Positions 24,892-31,667 of a stretch of 32,961 nucleotides of DNA are shown here, piece after piece. Positions within the stretch are counted from its first letter, which is position 1, and every line of letters begins with the position of its first letter. The notes under the pieces are model-generated. The model was not told the DNA's origin and searched no databases. It worked only from the letters and a program-made list of their open reading frames with translations. The stretch is from Bacteroidota bacterium. GTDB lineage: Bacteria; Bacteroidota; Bacteroidia; NS11-12g; UBA955. The translations under genes and the position numbers were made by a program. The DNA lies in the NCBI GenBank assembly GCA_027490055.1, contig JAIXYV010000043.1, positions 1-32,961 on the forward strand. The letters run 5' to 3'.

Positions 24892-25868
24892 TGAAAATCC
24901 CGTTAAGACATCAGCCCGTACTCTGTAACTATTATGTTACTTATAGATGCAATGCTAAATGCGGGTTCTGCGATATCTGGGAAAAGCCATCCCCCTATAT
25001 CACCCTTGAAAATGCTGAAAAAAATTTTAAAGACCTGAAACGATTAGGCGTTAAAGTTATTGATTTTACTGGTGGAGAACCTTTACTGCACCGCGAATTA
25101 CCGCAACTACTCGACCTGGCTAAATCGTTCGGATTTATAACCACTGTCACGACCAATGCCCTGCTTTATCCCAAAATGGCTGAAAAGCTAAAAGGCAAAA
25201 TCGATATGTTGCATTTTTCGCTGGATTCTCCGGATGAAGCTACTCATAATAGCAGCAGGGGCGTTCAACTGTTTGATAAATTTGAGGAATCTATTGAGAT
25301 AGCGAAGCGTTTGGGAGAACGACCAGATATTCTGTTTACCGTGTTTAGTCACAATATCGACGAGATCGAAAGGGTGTACCAGACGTATTGCCTGCCAAAT
25401 AATTTCATGTTAATCTTGAACCCTGTTTTTGAGTACAATGAAGTTGGTGCTGAACTTAGTGCTGAAGAACTTAAGAAACTCGAACTCTGGGGAAAGAAAA
25501 AACTGGTGTACTTAAATGGTGGTTTTATTGAGCTGAGAAAAGACGGCGGCAACCATATCGACAATCCGGTTTGCCGGGCAGGTAGCACTACCATCGTCAT
25601 TTCACCAGATAACCAACTTGTATTGCCTTGTTATCATTTAGGTGTCGAAAGTTTGCCTATCAACAATAAATTGTATGAGGTTTGGACAAGTGCCGAGGCT
25701 CAGAATTTGATCAAACAAGAAGGTAAAATGGCTGCATGCGAAGGCTGCACGATTAATTGCTATATGCAACCAAGTTTCGCAACTGTATTAAGTAAATACT
25801 GGTTAAAGGCATTGCCTTCGACCCTGAAATACAACCTTGTAAAAGGTACCTGGAAACAGCTTATTTAA
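24891..25868 (+). CDS. Radical SAM enzyme with SPASM/twitch-like C-terminus
   Basis: 325 residues from the ATG at 24891, which overlaps the upstream stop as TGATG. The open frame extends back to 24819 but that stretch only shadows the VWA gene. The [4Fe-4S]-SAM motif is C20-x3-C24-x2-C27 (CNAKCGFCDIW), followed by the GGEPLL motif for SAM binding. The C-terminus carries further cysteines: CRAGSTTIVISPDNQ to LPC, then CEGCTINC, a shortened SPASM-like arrangement for auxiliary cluster(s). Such enzymes commonly modify peptides or proteins (PqqE, anSME) but some act on small molecules (HpnH group), so the substrate is open. Tight coupling with the VWA protein makes that protein or its partner a candidate client; this is inference. 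Confidence 0.87.
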   Translation: MKIPLRHQPVLCNYYVTYRCNAKCGFCDIWEKPSPYITLENAEKNFKDLKRLGVKVIDFTGGEPLLHRELPQLLDLAKSFGFITTVTTNALLYPKMAEKLKGKIDMLHFSLDSPDEATHNSSRGVQLFDKFEESIEIAKRLGERPDILFTVFSHNIDEIERVYQTYCLPNNFMLILNPVFEYNEVGAELSAEELKKLELWGKKKLVYLNGGFIELRKDGGNHIDNPVCRAGSTTIVISPDNQLVLPCYHLGVESLPINNKLYEVWTSAEAQNLIKQEGKMAACEGCTINCYMQPSFATVLSKYWLKALPSTLKYNLVKGTWKQLI

Positions 25869-26398
25869 ACGAAACGAGGATCGGTTTCCATCACATGCCC
25901 GCATGATTTGCAGGTTCTTAAATCTTCGTTGCCGTAGTAGTCTTTAAATCTCGGCAGAAAGTCTTTTTCTATGTCATGTAATTCAAAATAGGCAGAATGT
26001 AGAGGGTGATTGCACTTTTCGCAGAACCATAACAAGCCATCTGTAAAGCCTTTTCCCGCTCTGACACGCTCAAAAACTAAACCCAATGACCCCTCAGATC
26101 TTACAGGAGAATGAGGCACTTTTGCTGGCAATAAAAACATATCACCTGCAGATAATGGAATATCAACGGCCTTTCCATCTTGTTGAATTCTGACGGTAAT
26201 ATCGCCTTCCAACTGATAGAAAAATTCTTCTGTTTCGTTGTAATGGTAGTCTTTGCGGGCATTAGGACCAGCAACTATCATGACGATAAAATCACCCGCT
26301 CCCACAGTTAGATTCTTATTTCCGACAGGTGGTTTTAACAAATGTCTGTTGTCTTCAATCCATTTTGTAAAGTTAAAAGGAGGCTTTATATCAGTCAT
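25865..26398 (-). CDS. nbaC: 3-hydroxyanthranilate 3,4-dioxygenase
   Basis: A 177-residue cupin that opens the ring of 3-hydroxyanthranilate with O2, giving the precursor of quinolinate; it serves tryptophan degradation or de novo NAD synthesis by the kynurenine route. The catalytic Fe(II) ligands are H52, E58 and H96, the order and spacing known for the Cupriavidus enzyme. A second, rubredoxin-like iron site is complete: C126/C129 (CEKC) and C163/C166 (CKSC), as in other bacterial members. Length is typical. No other kynurenine gene is adjacent, so the pathway would have to be completed elsewhere. Its stop overlaps that of the radical SAM gene by 4 bp. Confidence 0.95.
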   Translation of the reverse strand: MTDIKPPFNFTKWIEDNRHLLKPPVGNKNLTVGAGDFIVMIVAGPNARKDYHYNETEEFFYQLEGDITVRIQQDGKAVDIPLSAGDMFLLPAKVPHSPVRSEGSLGLVFERVRAGKGFTDGLLWFCEKCNHPLHSAYFELHDIEKDFLPRFKDYYGNEDLRTCKSCGHVMETDPRFV

Positions 26399-26402
26399 GA
26401 GT

Positions 26403-26410
26403 CAAAATTA
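26403..26410 (-). promoter_or_regulatory. -7 box of the 3-hydroxyanthranilate dioxygenase gene
   Basis: TAATTTTG on the minus strand, an exact TAnnTTTG match. Four bases separate it from the ATG at 26398, predicting a leaderless mRNA. No clear -33 box. Confidence 0.55.
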
Positions 26411-26426
26411 GTAAAATTATTTAAAA

Positions 26427-26456
26427 TTGTAGCAGTCGTTATATTTTTTATATTCG
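26427..26456 (+). promoter_or_regulatory. Promoter of the PlsC-like/GNAT lipid operon
   Basis: TTG at 26427-26429, a 19-nt spacer, and TATATTCG at 26449-26456, which differs from TAnnTTTG only by C for the third T of TTTG. Four bases then lead to the ATG at 26461, again a leaderless arrangement. It is divergent from the dioxygenase promoter. Confidence 0.5.
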
Positions 26457-26460
26457 CAGA

Positions 26461-27336
26461 ATGAATGAAGAGAATCAGGATCTGCCTCTAATAGATGTGA
26501 GGAAAGTGTTTCACGACAAAAACCCCAAAATGGCCCGTTGGATACCGGGCTTCTTATTCAGATTCTTCGAAAAACTGATTCGTCAGGAAGATCTGAATAG
26601 AATACTCACCAAAGCCAAAGGCCTGAAAGGTGTGGATTTTGCTCGCTGCTGCTTTGATGATATCGGTGTTACCATCGTTTCTAAAAACATTCACAACGTG
26701 CCGAAAACAGGCCGATTAATACTGGCAGCCAACCACCCTTTGGGCGGACTAGATGGCATGGGCTATATCAGTGAGGTTCATAAGATCAGACCGGATGTAA
26801 AGTTTTTAGTGAATGACATTCTAATGAATGTTAAACCGCTTCAAAATGTTTTCTTGGGCGTTAATAAACTTGGCACTAATGCCAAGAGATCTTTATTAGC
26901 CGTTGAGCGTCAGTTTGCCTCAGATGGCGCAACCTTGATTTTTCCGGCAGGTATGGTGTCCCGCGATCAGGGCGGCAGAATATTTGACTTAAAATGGAAT
27001 AAAAGTTTTATCACTAAATCGGTCAAATATCAAACAGACATAATACCAACTTTCGTTGAAGCCAGTAACAGTAAGCGTTTTTATAATATCGCCAAGTGGA
27101 GAAAGCGATTAGGCATTAAACTCAATATTGAAATGTTATTATTGCCTTCAGAGATGTTTCATCAGAAAGGCAAAACCATTACCATACATTTTGGTAAACC
27201 AATTCCAGCCTATCTAATCAAGAATATTGGTGAACACCACAAGATTGCCAATGCAATGAGACATTTTGTATACACCTTGAAAGATAAGCCGGATGGCGAC
27301 TTTGAAGAATTTTACCACGCATTTAAACAAAAATAA
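26461..27336 (+). CDS. PlsC-type O-acyltransferase, probably glycine/ornithine-type aminolipid synthesis (GlsA-like)
   Basis: 291 residues with a lysophospholipid acyltransferase fold. The catalytic HxxxxD motif is H92-x5-D98 within NHPLGGLDG (one residue longer between H and D than in classic PlsC, as in the related hemolysin/OlsA-like group), and FPAGMVSRDQGG corresponds to the substrate-binding FPEG block. In Bacteroides a PlsC-type enzyme (GlsA) adds the second acyl chain to N-acyl-glycine after the GNAT enzyme GlsB. Here the GNAT-type gene follows 28 bp downstream, so the pair is likely to make the same kind of phosphorus-free membrane lipid. The amino acid (glycine, ornithine, serine-glycine) cannot be told from sequence. 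Membrane-associated at the cytoplasmic face. Confidence 0.82.
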   Translation: MNEENQDLPLIDVRKVFHDKNPKMARWIPGFLFRFFEKLIRQEDLNRILTKAKGLKGVDFARCCFDDIGVTIVSKNIHNVPKTGRLILAANHPLGGLDGMGYISEVHKIRPDVKFLVNDILMNVKPLQNVFLGVNKLGTNAKRSLLAVERQFASDGATLIFPAGMVSRDQGGRIFDLKWNKSFITKSVKYQTDIIPTFVEASNSKRFYNIAKWRKRLGIKLNIEMLLLPSEMFHQKGKTITIHFGKPIPAYLIKNIGEHHKIANAMRHFVYTLKDKPDGDFEEFYHAFKQK

Positions 27337-27364
27337 ATATATTTACCCTTTGAAATCTAACAAT

Positions 27365-28312
27365 ATGCAGGAGATTATAGCACCGGTTGACAGAGCGCTT
27401 TTAGAGCAGGAACTGAATGATTCAGTCTTTGTCAGACCAACAAACAATGGAGGTAACAAACTTTATATTGTTGATTGCCACGACGCCCCAAACACTCTAA
27501 GAGAAATTGGCCGCTTGAGAGAATTGTCATTTAGACAGGCAGGCGGAGGAACAGGAAAAGATTGCGATCTTGATGAATTTGATTACGGCAGCAGCGCCTA
27601 CAAACAACTGATTGTCTGGCACCCTGAAGACAAAGAAATTATCGGAGGTTACCGCTACATACTAACTAAAGACGCCCGCATGCCAGATGGCAATTACCAT
27701 TTGGCTACTACAGAAATATATGAGTTCAGCGAAAGGATGAAAGATTTCTATTTTCTGAAAACCATAGAACTGGGTCGTTCTTTTGTACAACCTAAATACC
27801 AGCCAAGTACTGAAAACAGAAGAGGTTTGTTCAGTCTGGACAACCTTTGGGACGGCTTAGGCGCACTGATCATCAACTACCCTGAAGTCGACTATTTCTT
27901 TGGCAAGGTAACGATGTATACCCATTTCAACAGAGAGGCCAGAGATTTAATACTGACCTTCATGCACCATTATTTCCCGGATCCAGAGAATCTGATAAAG
28001 GTTGAACATCCAATGCCAATTGTGTCTGATACTTCTGAATTTAAGAGGGTATTAGAGGGCATGGACTACAAGCACGGACATGTCGAATTAAACACCCGGG
28101 TGCGCGAACTTGGCGAAAACATCCCACCATTATTCAACTCATACATGAATACAAGTCCCACCATGAAAACCTTCCCTACCTGCATCAACACCCATTTTGG
28201 GGATGTAGAGGAAACGGGCATTATGGTGACGATAAAGGACATTTACGAGTCTAAAAAAGACCGCCATGTGAGTTCTTATATGAAATTTCTAGCCTCGAAA
28301 ACCCAGCAATAG
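27365..28312 (+). CDS. GNAT-family N-acyltransferase (GlsB/OlsB-like, hemolysin-type)
   Basis: 315 residues from the ATG at 27365; the frame is open back to 27293, but that part overlaps the upstream gene and is not conserved-looking. The protein fits the Acetyltransf_5/OlsB type: GGYRYILTKDA (acyl donor region), TIELGRSFVQPKYQ and NLWDGLGALIINYPEVDYFFGKV are the recurrent blocks of the family. In ornithine and glycine lipid synthesis this enzyme forms the amide bond between a 3-hydroxy fatty acyl group and the amino acid. It is second in the operon behind the O-acyltransferase. A near -7 sequence (TACCCTTTG, one base too long) lies upstream, so an extra promoter is possible. Confidence 0.85.
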   Translation: MQEIIAPVDRALLEQELNDSVFVRPTNNGGNKLYIVDCHDAPNTLREIGRLRELSFRQAGGGTGKDCDLDEFDYGSSAYKQLIVWHPEDKEIIGGYRYILTKDARMPDGNYHLATTEIYEFSERMKDFYFLKTIELGRSFVQPKYQPSTENRRGLFSLDNLWDGLGALIINYPEVDYFFGKVTMYTHFNREARDLILTFMHHYFPDPENLIKVEHPMPIVSDTSEFKRVLEGMDYKHGHVELNTRVRELGENIPPLFNSYMNTSPTMKTFPTCINTHFGDVEETGIMVTIKDIYESKKDRHVSSYMKFLASKTQQ

Positions 28313-28353
28313 CGGGACAAGTCCGAATTTTTGCCTGAATTTTAAAAAAAATT

Positions 28354-28383
28354 TTTGCAAAAAAAATTAAAAGGCTATATTTG
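28354..28383 (+). promoter_or_regulatory. Promoter of tRNA-Asn
   Basis: TTTG at 28354-28357, an 18-nt spacer and TATATTTG at 28376-28383. Transcription would begin about 50 nt before the mature tRNA. Confidence 0.7.
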
Positions 28384-28439
28384 CACTCCTTTTAGGAAAT
28401 TCCTATAAAGCTAACCCATATAAAATTGGGTTTAACCAT

Positions 28440-28513
28440 TCCTTGATAGCTCAGCTGGTTAGAGCGAGTGACTGTTAATCACTAGGTCCCTGGTTCGAGC
28501 CCAGGTCAGGGAG
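28440..28513 (+). tRNA. tRNA-Asn (anticodon GTT)
   Basis: A 74-nt cloverleaf. The acceptor stem pairs TCCTTGA with TCAGGGA (one G-T), the D arm contains AGCTCAGCTGGTTAGAGC, the anticodon loop is CTGTTAA with anticodon GTT, and the T arm is CCTGGTTCGAGCCCAGG. The discriminator base is G at 28513. CCA is not encoded: CAA follows, so it must be added after transcription. Confidence 0.96.
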
Positions 28514-28520
28514 CAAAAAA

Positions 28521-28546
28521 AAAAGCCATCTTCGGATGGCTTTTTT
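28521..28546 (+). terminator. Intrinsic terminator after tRNA-Asn
   Basis: AAAAGCCATC, loop TTCG, GATGGCTTTTTT: a perfect stem with UUCG tetraloop followed by a T run, beginning 7 nt after the tRNA. Confidence 0.92.
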
Positions 28547-28567
28547 CGTTTGCGAGCTGAGCTGGGC

Positions 28568-28740
28568 GAGAACTAAGCGAAGCGTTCTCACGACCGAAGG
28601 GAGTAACTTAGCGCAACGTAGTGAAGCCTTCTCACGACCGAAGGGAGTAACTTAGCGTAACGAAGTGGAGTCCCGCATCGTGATTGTAGCGAAGCGGAAA
28701 TCTCTGATGCGGGGAGCCCATTCCGATTCTAATCGGGAAG
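28568..28740. repeat. Intergenic repeat cluster behind the tRNA
   Basis: Locally GC-richer sequence made of repeated short words (TTAGCG, GAAGCG, GACCGAAGGGAG). It contains a 44-bp unit in tandem, at 28585-28628 and 28629-28672, with the first 29 bases identical and a few differences in the rest. An inverted repeat GAGAAC/GTTCTC (28568-28573 and 28584-28589) precedes it. A long hairpin, CCCGCATC (28672-28679) against GATGCGGG (28706-28713) with an inner GATT/AATC pairing, follows. The last part (28729-28740) has a short palindrome CCGATTCTAATCGG. No coding frame is visible. It looks like a copy of a genome-wide intergenic repeat. Confidence 0.75.
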
Positions 28741-28748
28741 AGAACATC

Positions 28749-28778
28749 AAAAAGCCTCAAAGAAATGTGAAGCTTTTT
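28749..28778 (+). terminator. Terminator-like hairpin before the DUF5946 gene
   Basis: AAAAAGCCTCA pairs with TGAAGCTTTTT across an 8-nt loop, with one C-A mismatch. The stem ends in five Ts. It overlaps the -33 element of the following gene. Confidence 0.55.
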
Positions 28779-28807
28779 GTTCTACATCTAAAATGTCTGT
28801 AATTTTG
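28776..28807 (+). promoter_or_regulatory. Promoter of the DUF5946 gene
   Basis: TTTG at 28776-28779, a 20-nt spacer and TAATTTTG at 28800-28807. The leader to the ATG at 28846 would be about 33 nt. Confidence 0.65.
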
Positions 28808-28845
28808 AAACCACTCCCATAAATCTCAATAAATAATTACAAATC

Positions 28846-29418
28846 ATGCAAGACTTCATGGACCAAGCCGCAAAAAATGGTGTGGCACTCCTCGATAAAG
28901 GAATGTGTCAGTTTTGTGGCGCAAACTATCAACGAGGAATTTTTGAATGTATGGAAAACTACAACAACGGACTTGTATATTTTGATTTTAATGATTCGAA
29001 AAATCATTTGTTTAGATTTTTAAGTGTTGATGCTCATGCTCTACAGCATCCAGAAATTCACGGACGATGGAGCAATCATTTTCATTTGACAAGGTTGCAT
29101 TTAATACTTGAAAAAAAGCAAACATGGGACTATAACAAATCACCTCTACTCAGTGACTATCTGAACGAATATAAATCAAGCAAAGAAAATGAGTTTCTAA
29201 AGATCCCAGAACCAATGAATAGAGGGAAAATCACAGCAAAAGATCTGATCAAGACAACAAATGCAGAAGAATGTGCTGAACTCATAATAAAATGGGCGGA
29301 TGAAGTATATCATTCCTGGAGTTCAAACCATGCACTAGTTTCTCAAATTGCAGATGGTTTTTTAAACAACTTCTATAAAGAAACAACCCAAGCGGAGAAA
29401 ACAAAGAAACGTTTATAG
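28846..29418 (+). CDS. DUF5946-like protein
   Basis: A 190-residue soluble protein of unknown function. An N-terminal CxxC-type pair (MCQFCGA) is followed by a spaced cysteine in FECMEN, the block FLSVDAHALQHPEIHG, the HLTRLHLILE segment, and a C-terminal KWADEVYHSWSSNHALV. This order of Cys, D-x-H-x-LQHP, HL and W-x3-V-x2-W-x4-H matches my recollection of the DUF5946 family and suggests a metal-binding protein (Cys/His ligands). No signal peptide. It stands alone with its own promoter behind the repeat cluster. Confidence 0.72.
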   Translation: MQDFMDQAAKNGVALLDKGMCQFCGANYQRGIFECMENYNNGLVYFDFNDSKNHLFRFLSVDAHALQHPEIHGRWSNHFHLTRLHLILEKKQTWDYNKSPLLSDYLNEYKSSKENEFLKIPEPMNRGKITAKDLIKTTNAEECAELIIKWADEVYHSWSSNHALVSQIADGFLNNFYKETTQAEKTKKRL

Positions 29419-29699
29419 CATATGCCCGAATTTGGCGATAAACTGCTTATTAAAAATTACTGATTAAACTCTCAATCGCACTTTCACTCTTTACAAGAAG
29501 TATTATATTATCTAATTTAATAAATCATAAAGGTTAATTTTTTTCAAACAGAGCACCTTTAACCTATGAGGCAGAATTAAATTAACAAATTAATTAATTA
29601 TCCTAAGATGAGTAGTTGTGAGAGAAAAACGGAGTTCCCATCCTATAGCTTATTAGCTATTCCATTCAAATTAAAAATAAAAAGTCCCCATAACTTACC
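29419..29699. other. AT-rich non-coding stretch
   Basis: About 280 nt without a credible gene. It holds two small inverted repeats: TAAAGGTTAA (29528-29537) against ACCTTTAACCT (29555-29565), which can pair in two registers, and ATAGCT/AGCTAT around TATT (29645-29660). Neither is followed by a strong T run. Nothing else recognised. Confidence 0.5.
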
Positions 29700-29707
29700 T
29701 AAGTTTG
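29700..29707 (+). promoter_or_regulatory. -7 box of the SOUL-protein gene
   Basis: TAAGTTTG, an exact TAnnTTTG match, 27 nt before the ATG at 29735. It covers a TTG at 29705 that is in frame, which excludes that TTG as start. No -33 TTTG is seen. Confidence 0.5.
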
Positions 29708-29734
29708 TTCTTTATCTTAATCCTTATTAGCACC

Positions 29735-30331
29735 ATGAAAACTTTAATCATTATTACAATTTCTATTGTCTTATTAATAGTAATAATACAGATTTATATA
29801 TCAAGAAGTACCCAACAAACAGAACAACACAATTACACGGTCATTAAGTCGTATGACAAATTTGAGATCAGACAATATGACTCTGCCTTGTTCTCGAGTG
29901 TGAAACTCAGTAAGAAAGGTTACAAAGAAAGCTCAAGTGAGGGTTTTAGGATACTGGCAGGGTATATATTTGGCGATAATGACGCTAACGAAAAAATTGC
30001 CATGACCACGCCTGTTATGATGGAATTAGGAGATTCTACTAAAATGATGTTTATGGTTCCGAAAAATAAAAATCTGGAGAATCTGCCGAATCCCAAAAAC
30101 AGTAAAATAGTGTTCGAAAAACAAGAAGAAAAAATTATTGCTGCCATTAGCTTTGATGGTTGGGCCGATGATGAAAAGATTGAAAAATATACCTCTATTT
30201 TAAAGGAAGAACTACTCAAAGAAAAACTCAATTTTGTCAATAAATTTACATTTATGGGCTATAACCCACCTTACGAAGTGATGAATAGACGTAATGAAAT
30301 TGTGGTTGAGTTAATTGACTATAAAAAGTAA
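29735..30331 (+). CDS. SOUL haem-binding family protein
   Basis: 198 residues from the ATG at 29735. A single N-terminal hydrophobic helix (about residues 2-24) anchors or exports the protein. The rest is a SOUL/HBP domain: YTVIKSYDKFEIRQYD at the start, then GFRILAGYIFGDNDANEKIAMTTP with the highly conserved MTTPV, and FMGYNPPYEVMNRRNEIVVEL at the end. Members bind haem or other tetrapyrroles; in bacteria the role is unclear. The gene is alone with its own promoter; the next gene encodes a Crp/Fnr regulator but is separately promoted. Confidence 0.88.
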   Translation: MKTLIIITISIVLLIVIIQIYISRSTQQTEQHNYTVIKSYDKFEIRQYDSALFSSVKLSKKGYKESSSEGFRILAGYIFGDNDANEKIAMTTPVMMELGDSTKMMFMVPKNKNLENLPNPKNSKIVFEKQEEKIIAAISFDGWADDEKIEKYTSILKEELLKEKLNFVNKFTFMGYNPPYEVMNRRNEIVVELIDYKK

Positions 30332-30417
30332 TTCATAAAGAGTCGAAAGTCCTTGATAGCGCGACAAACATCCTCTATATTCAAATTATAAACGGCCCTT
30401 TATTACAGACAAATTAA

Positions 30418-30447
30418 TTTGGATTATTTGATTAATTAGTAATTTTG
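30418..30447 (+). promoter_or_regulatory. Promoter of the Crp/Fnr regulator gene
   Basis: TTTG at 30418-30421, an 18-nt spacer and TAATTTTG at 30440-30447. The ATG at 30455 follows after seven bases, so the leader is at most a few nucleotides. Confidence 0.65.
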
Positions 30448-30454
30448 AACTTAG

Positions 30455-31033
30455 ATGACGGAACTCGAAAATTATATACAATCCTATTTTGGTATTGACG
30501 AAACTGATGTAGTAAAAATTGCTTCCTTCTTTCAGCCCATACATCTTAAGAAAGGTGACTTTTTTCTGAGGTCGGGCCACAGCTCTGATCGTCTTGCCTT
30601 TGTGCAAACAGGCGTACTAAGAGAATTTGTTGTTATGGATGATAAAGAAATTACTAAATGGATTTGTACCAAAGGCTATTTTGCGGTCGACCTCAACAGT
30701 TTTATTTTTCGTCAGCCAGCGCGCTCCAATTTTCAGGCTTTGACAGATTGCGAACTATTCGTGATCGATGCCAATACCTATAATCAAATCGGCTCTATCA
30801 TTCCGAAATGGATAGAGCTCGAAAAACTATTTATTGCCAAATGCTTTGGTCTATTAGAGAATAGAATTCTTCAACATCTTGCAATGTCTGCCGAAGAACG
30901 GTATCATCAATTATATCAATTTAACAAAGAATTATTCAATATCGTGCCCCTTCAATACCTGGCATCAATGCTTGGCATAGCCCCAGAAACATTAAGCAGA
31001 TTGAGAAGAAAGGATATGGATTCGATTTCTTGA
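30455..31033 (+). CDS. Crp/Fnr family transcriptional regulator
   Basis: 192 residues. The N-terminal cyclic-nucleotide-binding-type beta barrel (about 25-115) includes HLKKGDFFLRSGHSSDRLAFVQTGVLREF; it lacks the arginine-rich phosphate cassette needed for cAMP binding and has no Fnr-type cysteine cluster, so the signal is unknown. A long helix follows and then a C-terminal winged helix with the recognition helix in LGIAPETLSRLRRK. It resembles the many short Crp-like regulators of Bacteroidota. The DUF4260 gene lies 57 bp downstream with its own -7 box and is a plausible target, as regulators of this type are often next to the gene they control; this is inference. Confidence 0.88.
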   Translation: MTELENYIQSYFGIDETDVVKIASFFQPIHLKKGDFFLRSGHSSDRLAFVQTGVLREFVVMDDKEITKWICTKGYFAVDLNSFIFRQPARSNFQALTDCELFVIDANTYNQIGSIIPKWIELEKLFIAKCFGLLENRILQHLAMSAEERYHQLYQFNKELFNIVPLQYLASMLGIAPETLSRLRRKDMDSIS

Positions 31034-31065
31034 TATTTGTCAAGAGCAACTGGTATTGTACGCCA

Positions 31066-31073
31066 TAATTTTG
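31066..31073 (+). promoter_or_regulatory. -7 box of the DUF4260 gene
   Basis: TAATTTTG, an exact TAnnTTTG match, 17 nt before the ATG at 31091. A TTTG at 31036-31039 is 26 nt away, too far for a normal -33 element. Confidence 0.5.
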
Positions 31074-31090
31074 TGTCATTAATTATTGAC

Positions 31091-31465
31091 ATGAAAAACC
31101 TAATCAAAATCGAATCTGCTGCGCTGCTCTTTGTATTCTCAGGAGCATACTTTTATCTTTTAAATGGTCACTGGGGACTTTATCTGGCTTTATTTTTTGC
31201 ACCCGACCTGTCATTCGCCTTTTACCTAATCTCCAAAAAAACCGGGGCCATTGCGTATAATTTCATCCATCACCAGGGTTTCTTGAGTATTGGACTAATT
31301 CTAGGGTATCTTGCAAAAATGGATCTTGTAATGCAGGTAAGTCTCATCTTTCTTGCCCATTCTGCCTTTGATAGAGTGGCAGGTTACGGACTGAAATACT
31401 ATGACAGTTTCGACCACACCCATTTAGGTTGGATTGGAAAAAGTAAGAATCGCAATGTTGAATAA
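31091..31465 (+). CDS. DUF4260 family small membrane protein
   Basis: 124 residues from the ATG at 31091; an in-frame TTG at 31037 lies upstream of the -7 box and is not used. Four hydrophobic segments span most of the protein. The family blocks FFAPDLSFAFYL, GAIAYNFIHHQG and AHSAFDRVAGYGLKY are present, together with the C-terminal FDHTHLGWIGK. The function of DUF4260 (YqlB-like) proteins is unknown; the conserved His and Asp residues at membrane edges suggest a metal or small-molecule site. It is commonly found next to transcriptional regulators, as here with the Crp/Fnr gene. Confidence 0.82.
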   Translation: MKNLIKIESAALLFVFSGAYFYLLNGHWGLYLALFFAPDLSFAFYLISKKTGAIAYNFIHHQGFLSIGLILGYLAKMDLVMQVSLIFLAHSAFDRVAGYGLKYYDSFDHTHLGWIGKSKNRNVE

Positions 31466-31655
31466 TCGAAGGCATTGATATAAGCAAAGCCCAAGCATCA
31501 ATAGTAGAATTACTGTTATTTAATTGAAAAAAAACTGCAATAGACGACTACTTTAACCTACTTCAATTCATAAAAGTAAATCCGTATTTTATCGCATGGA
31601 AGAGCTTATCTATCGAACTTAACATTAGAACGATTTTTAGAAACGATTCAATGCG

Positions 31656-31663
31656 TATAATTG
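31656..31663 (+). promoter_or_regulatory. Putative -7 box of the 80-residue membrane protein gene
   Basis: TATAATTG differs from TAnnTTTG at one base and ends four bases before the ATG at 31668, the same spacing as at the exact boxes in front of 2252 and 26398. Weak by itself, supported by the spacing. Confidence 0.35.
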
Positions 31664-31667
31664 CCTC

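Noticed and set aside
27293-27364. Longer start of the GNAT protein inside the PlsC-like gene
   Set aside because: The added residues are low-complexity and lie over the end of the upstream gene in another frame; ATG 27365 fits the family.
28313-28340. Intrinsic terminator after the GNAT gene (GGAC/GTCC followed by Ts)
   Set aside because: Only four pairs with a two-base loop, not stable enough to call.
28585-28672. CRISPR-like array
   Set aside because: Only two 44-bp units, directly adjacent without spacers, and no cas genes.
28725-28742. tRNA remnant or suppressor anticodon arm (CCGATTCTAATCGG)
   Set aside because: No D arm, T arm or acceptor stem around it; a short palindrome in the repeat cluster explains it.
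29705-29734. TTG start of the SOUL protein
   Set aside because: The TTG is part of the -7 box TAAGTTTG; ATG at 29735 gives a normal signal/anchor sequence.
28440-31465. Genomic island integrated at tRNA-Asn
   Set aside because: No integrase, no direct repeat of the tRNA 3' end found downstream, and genes there are ordinary small Bacteroidota genes with typical promoters.
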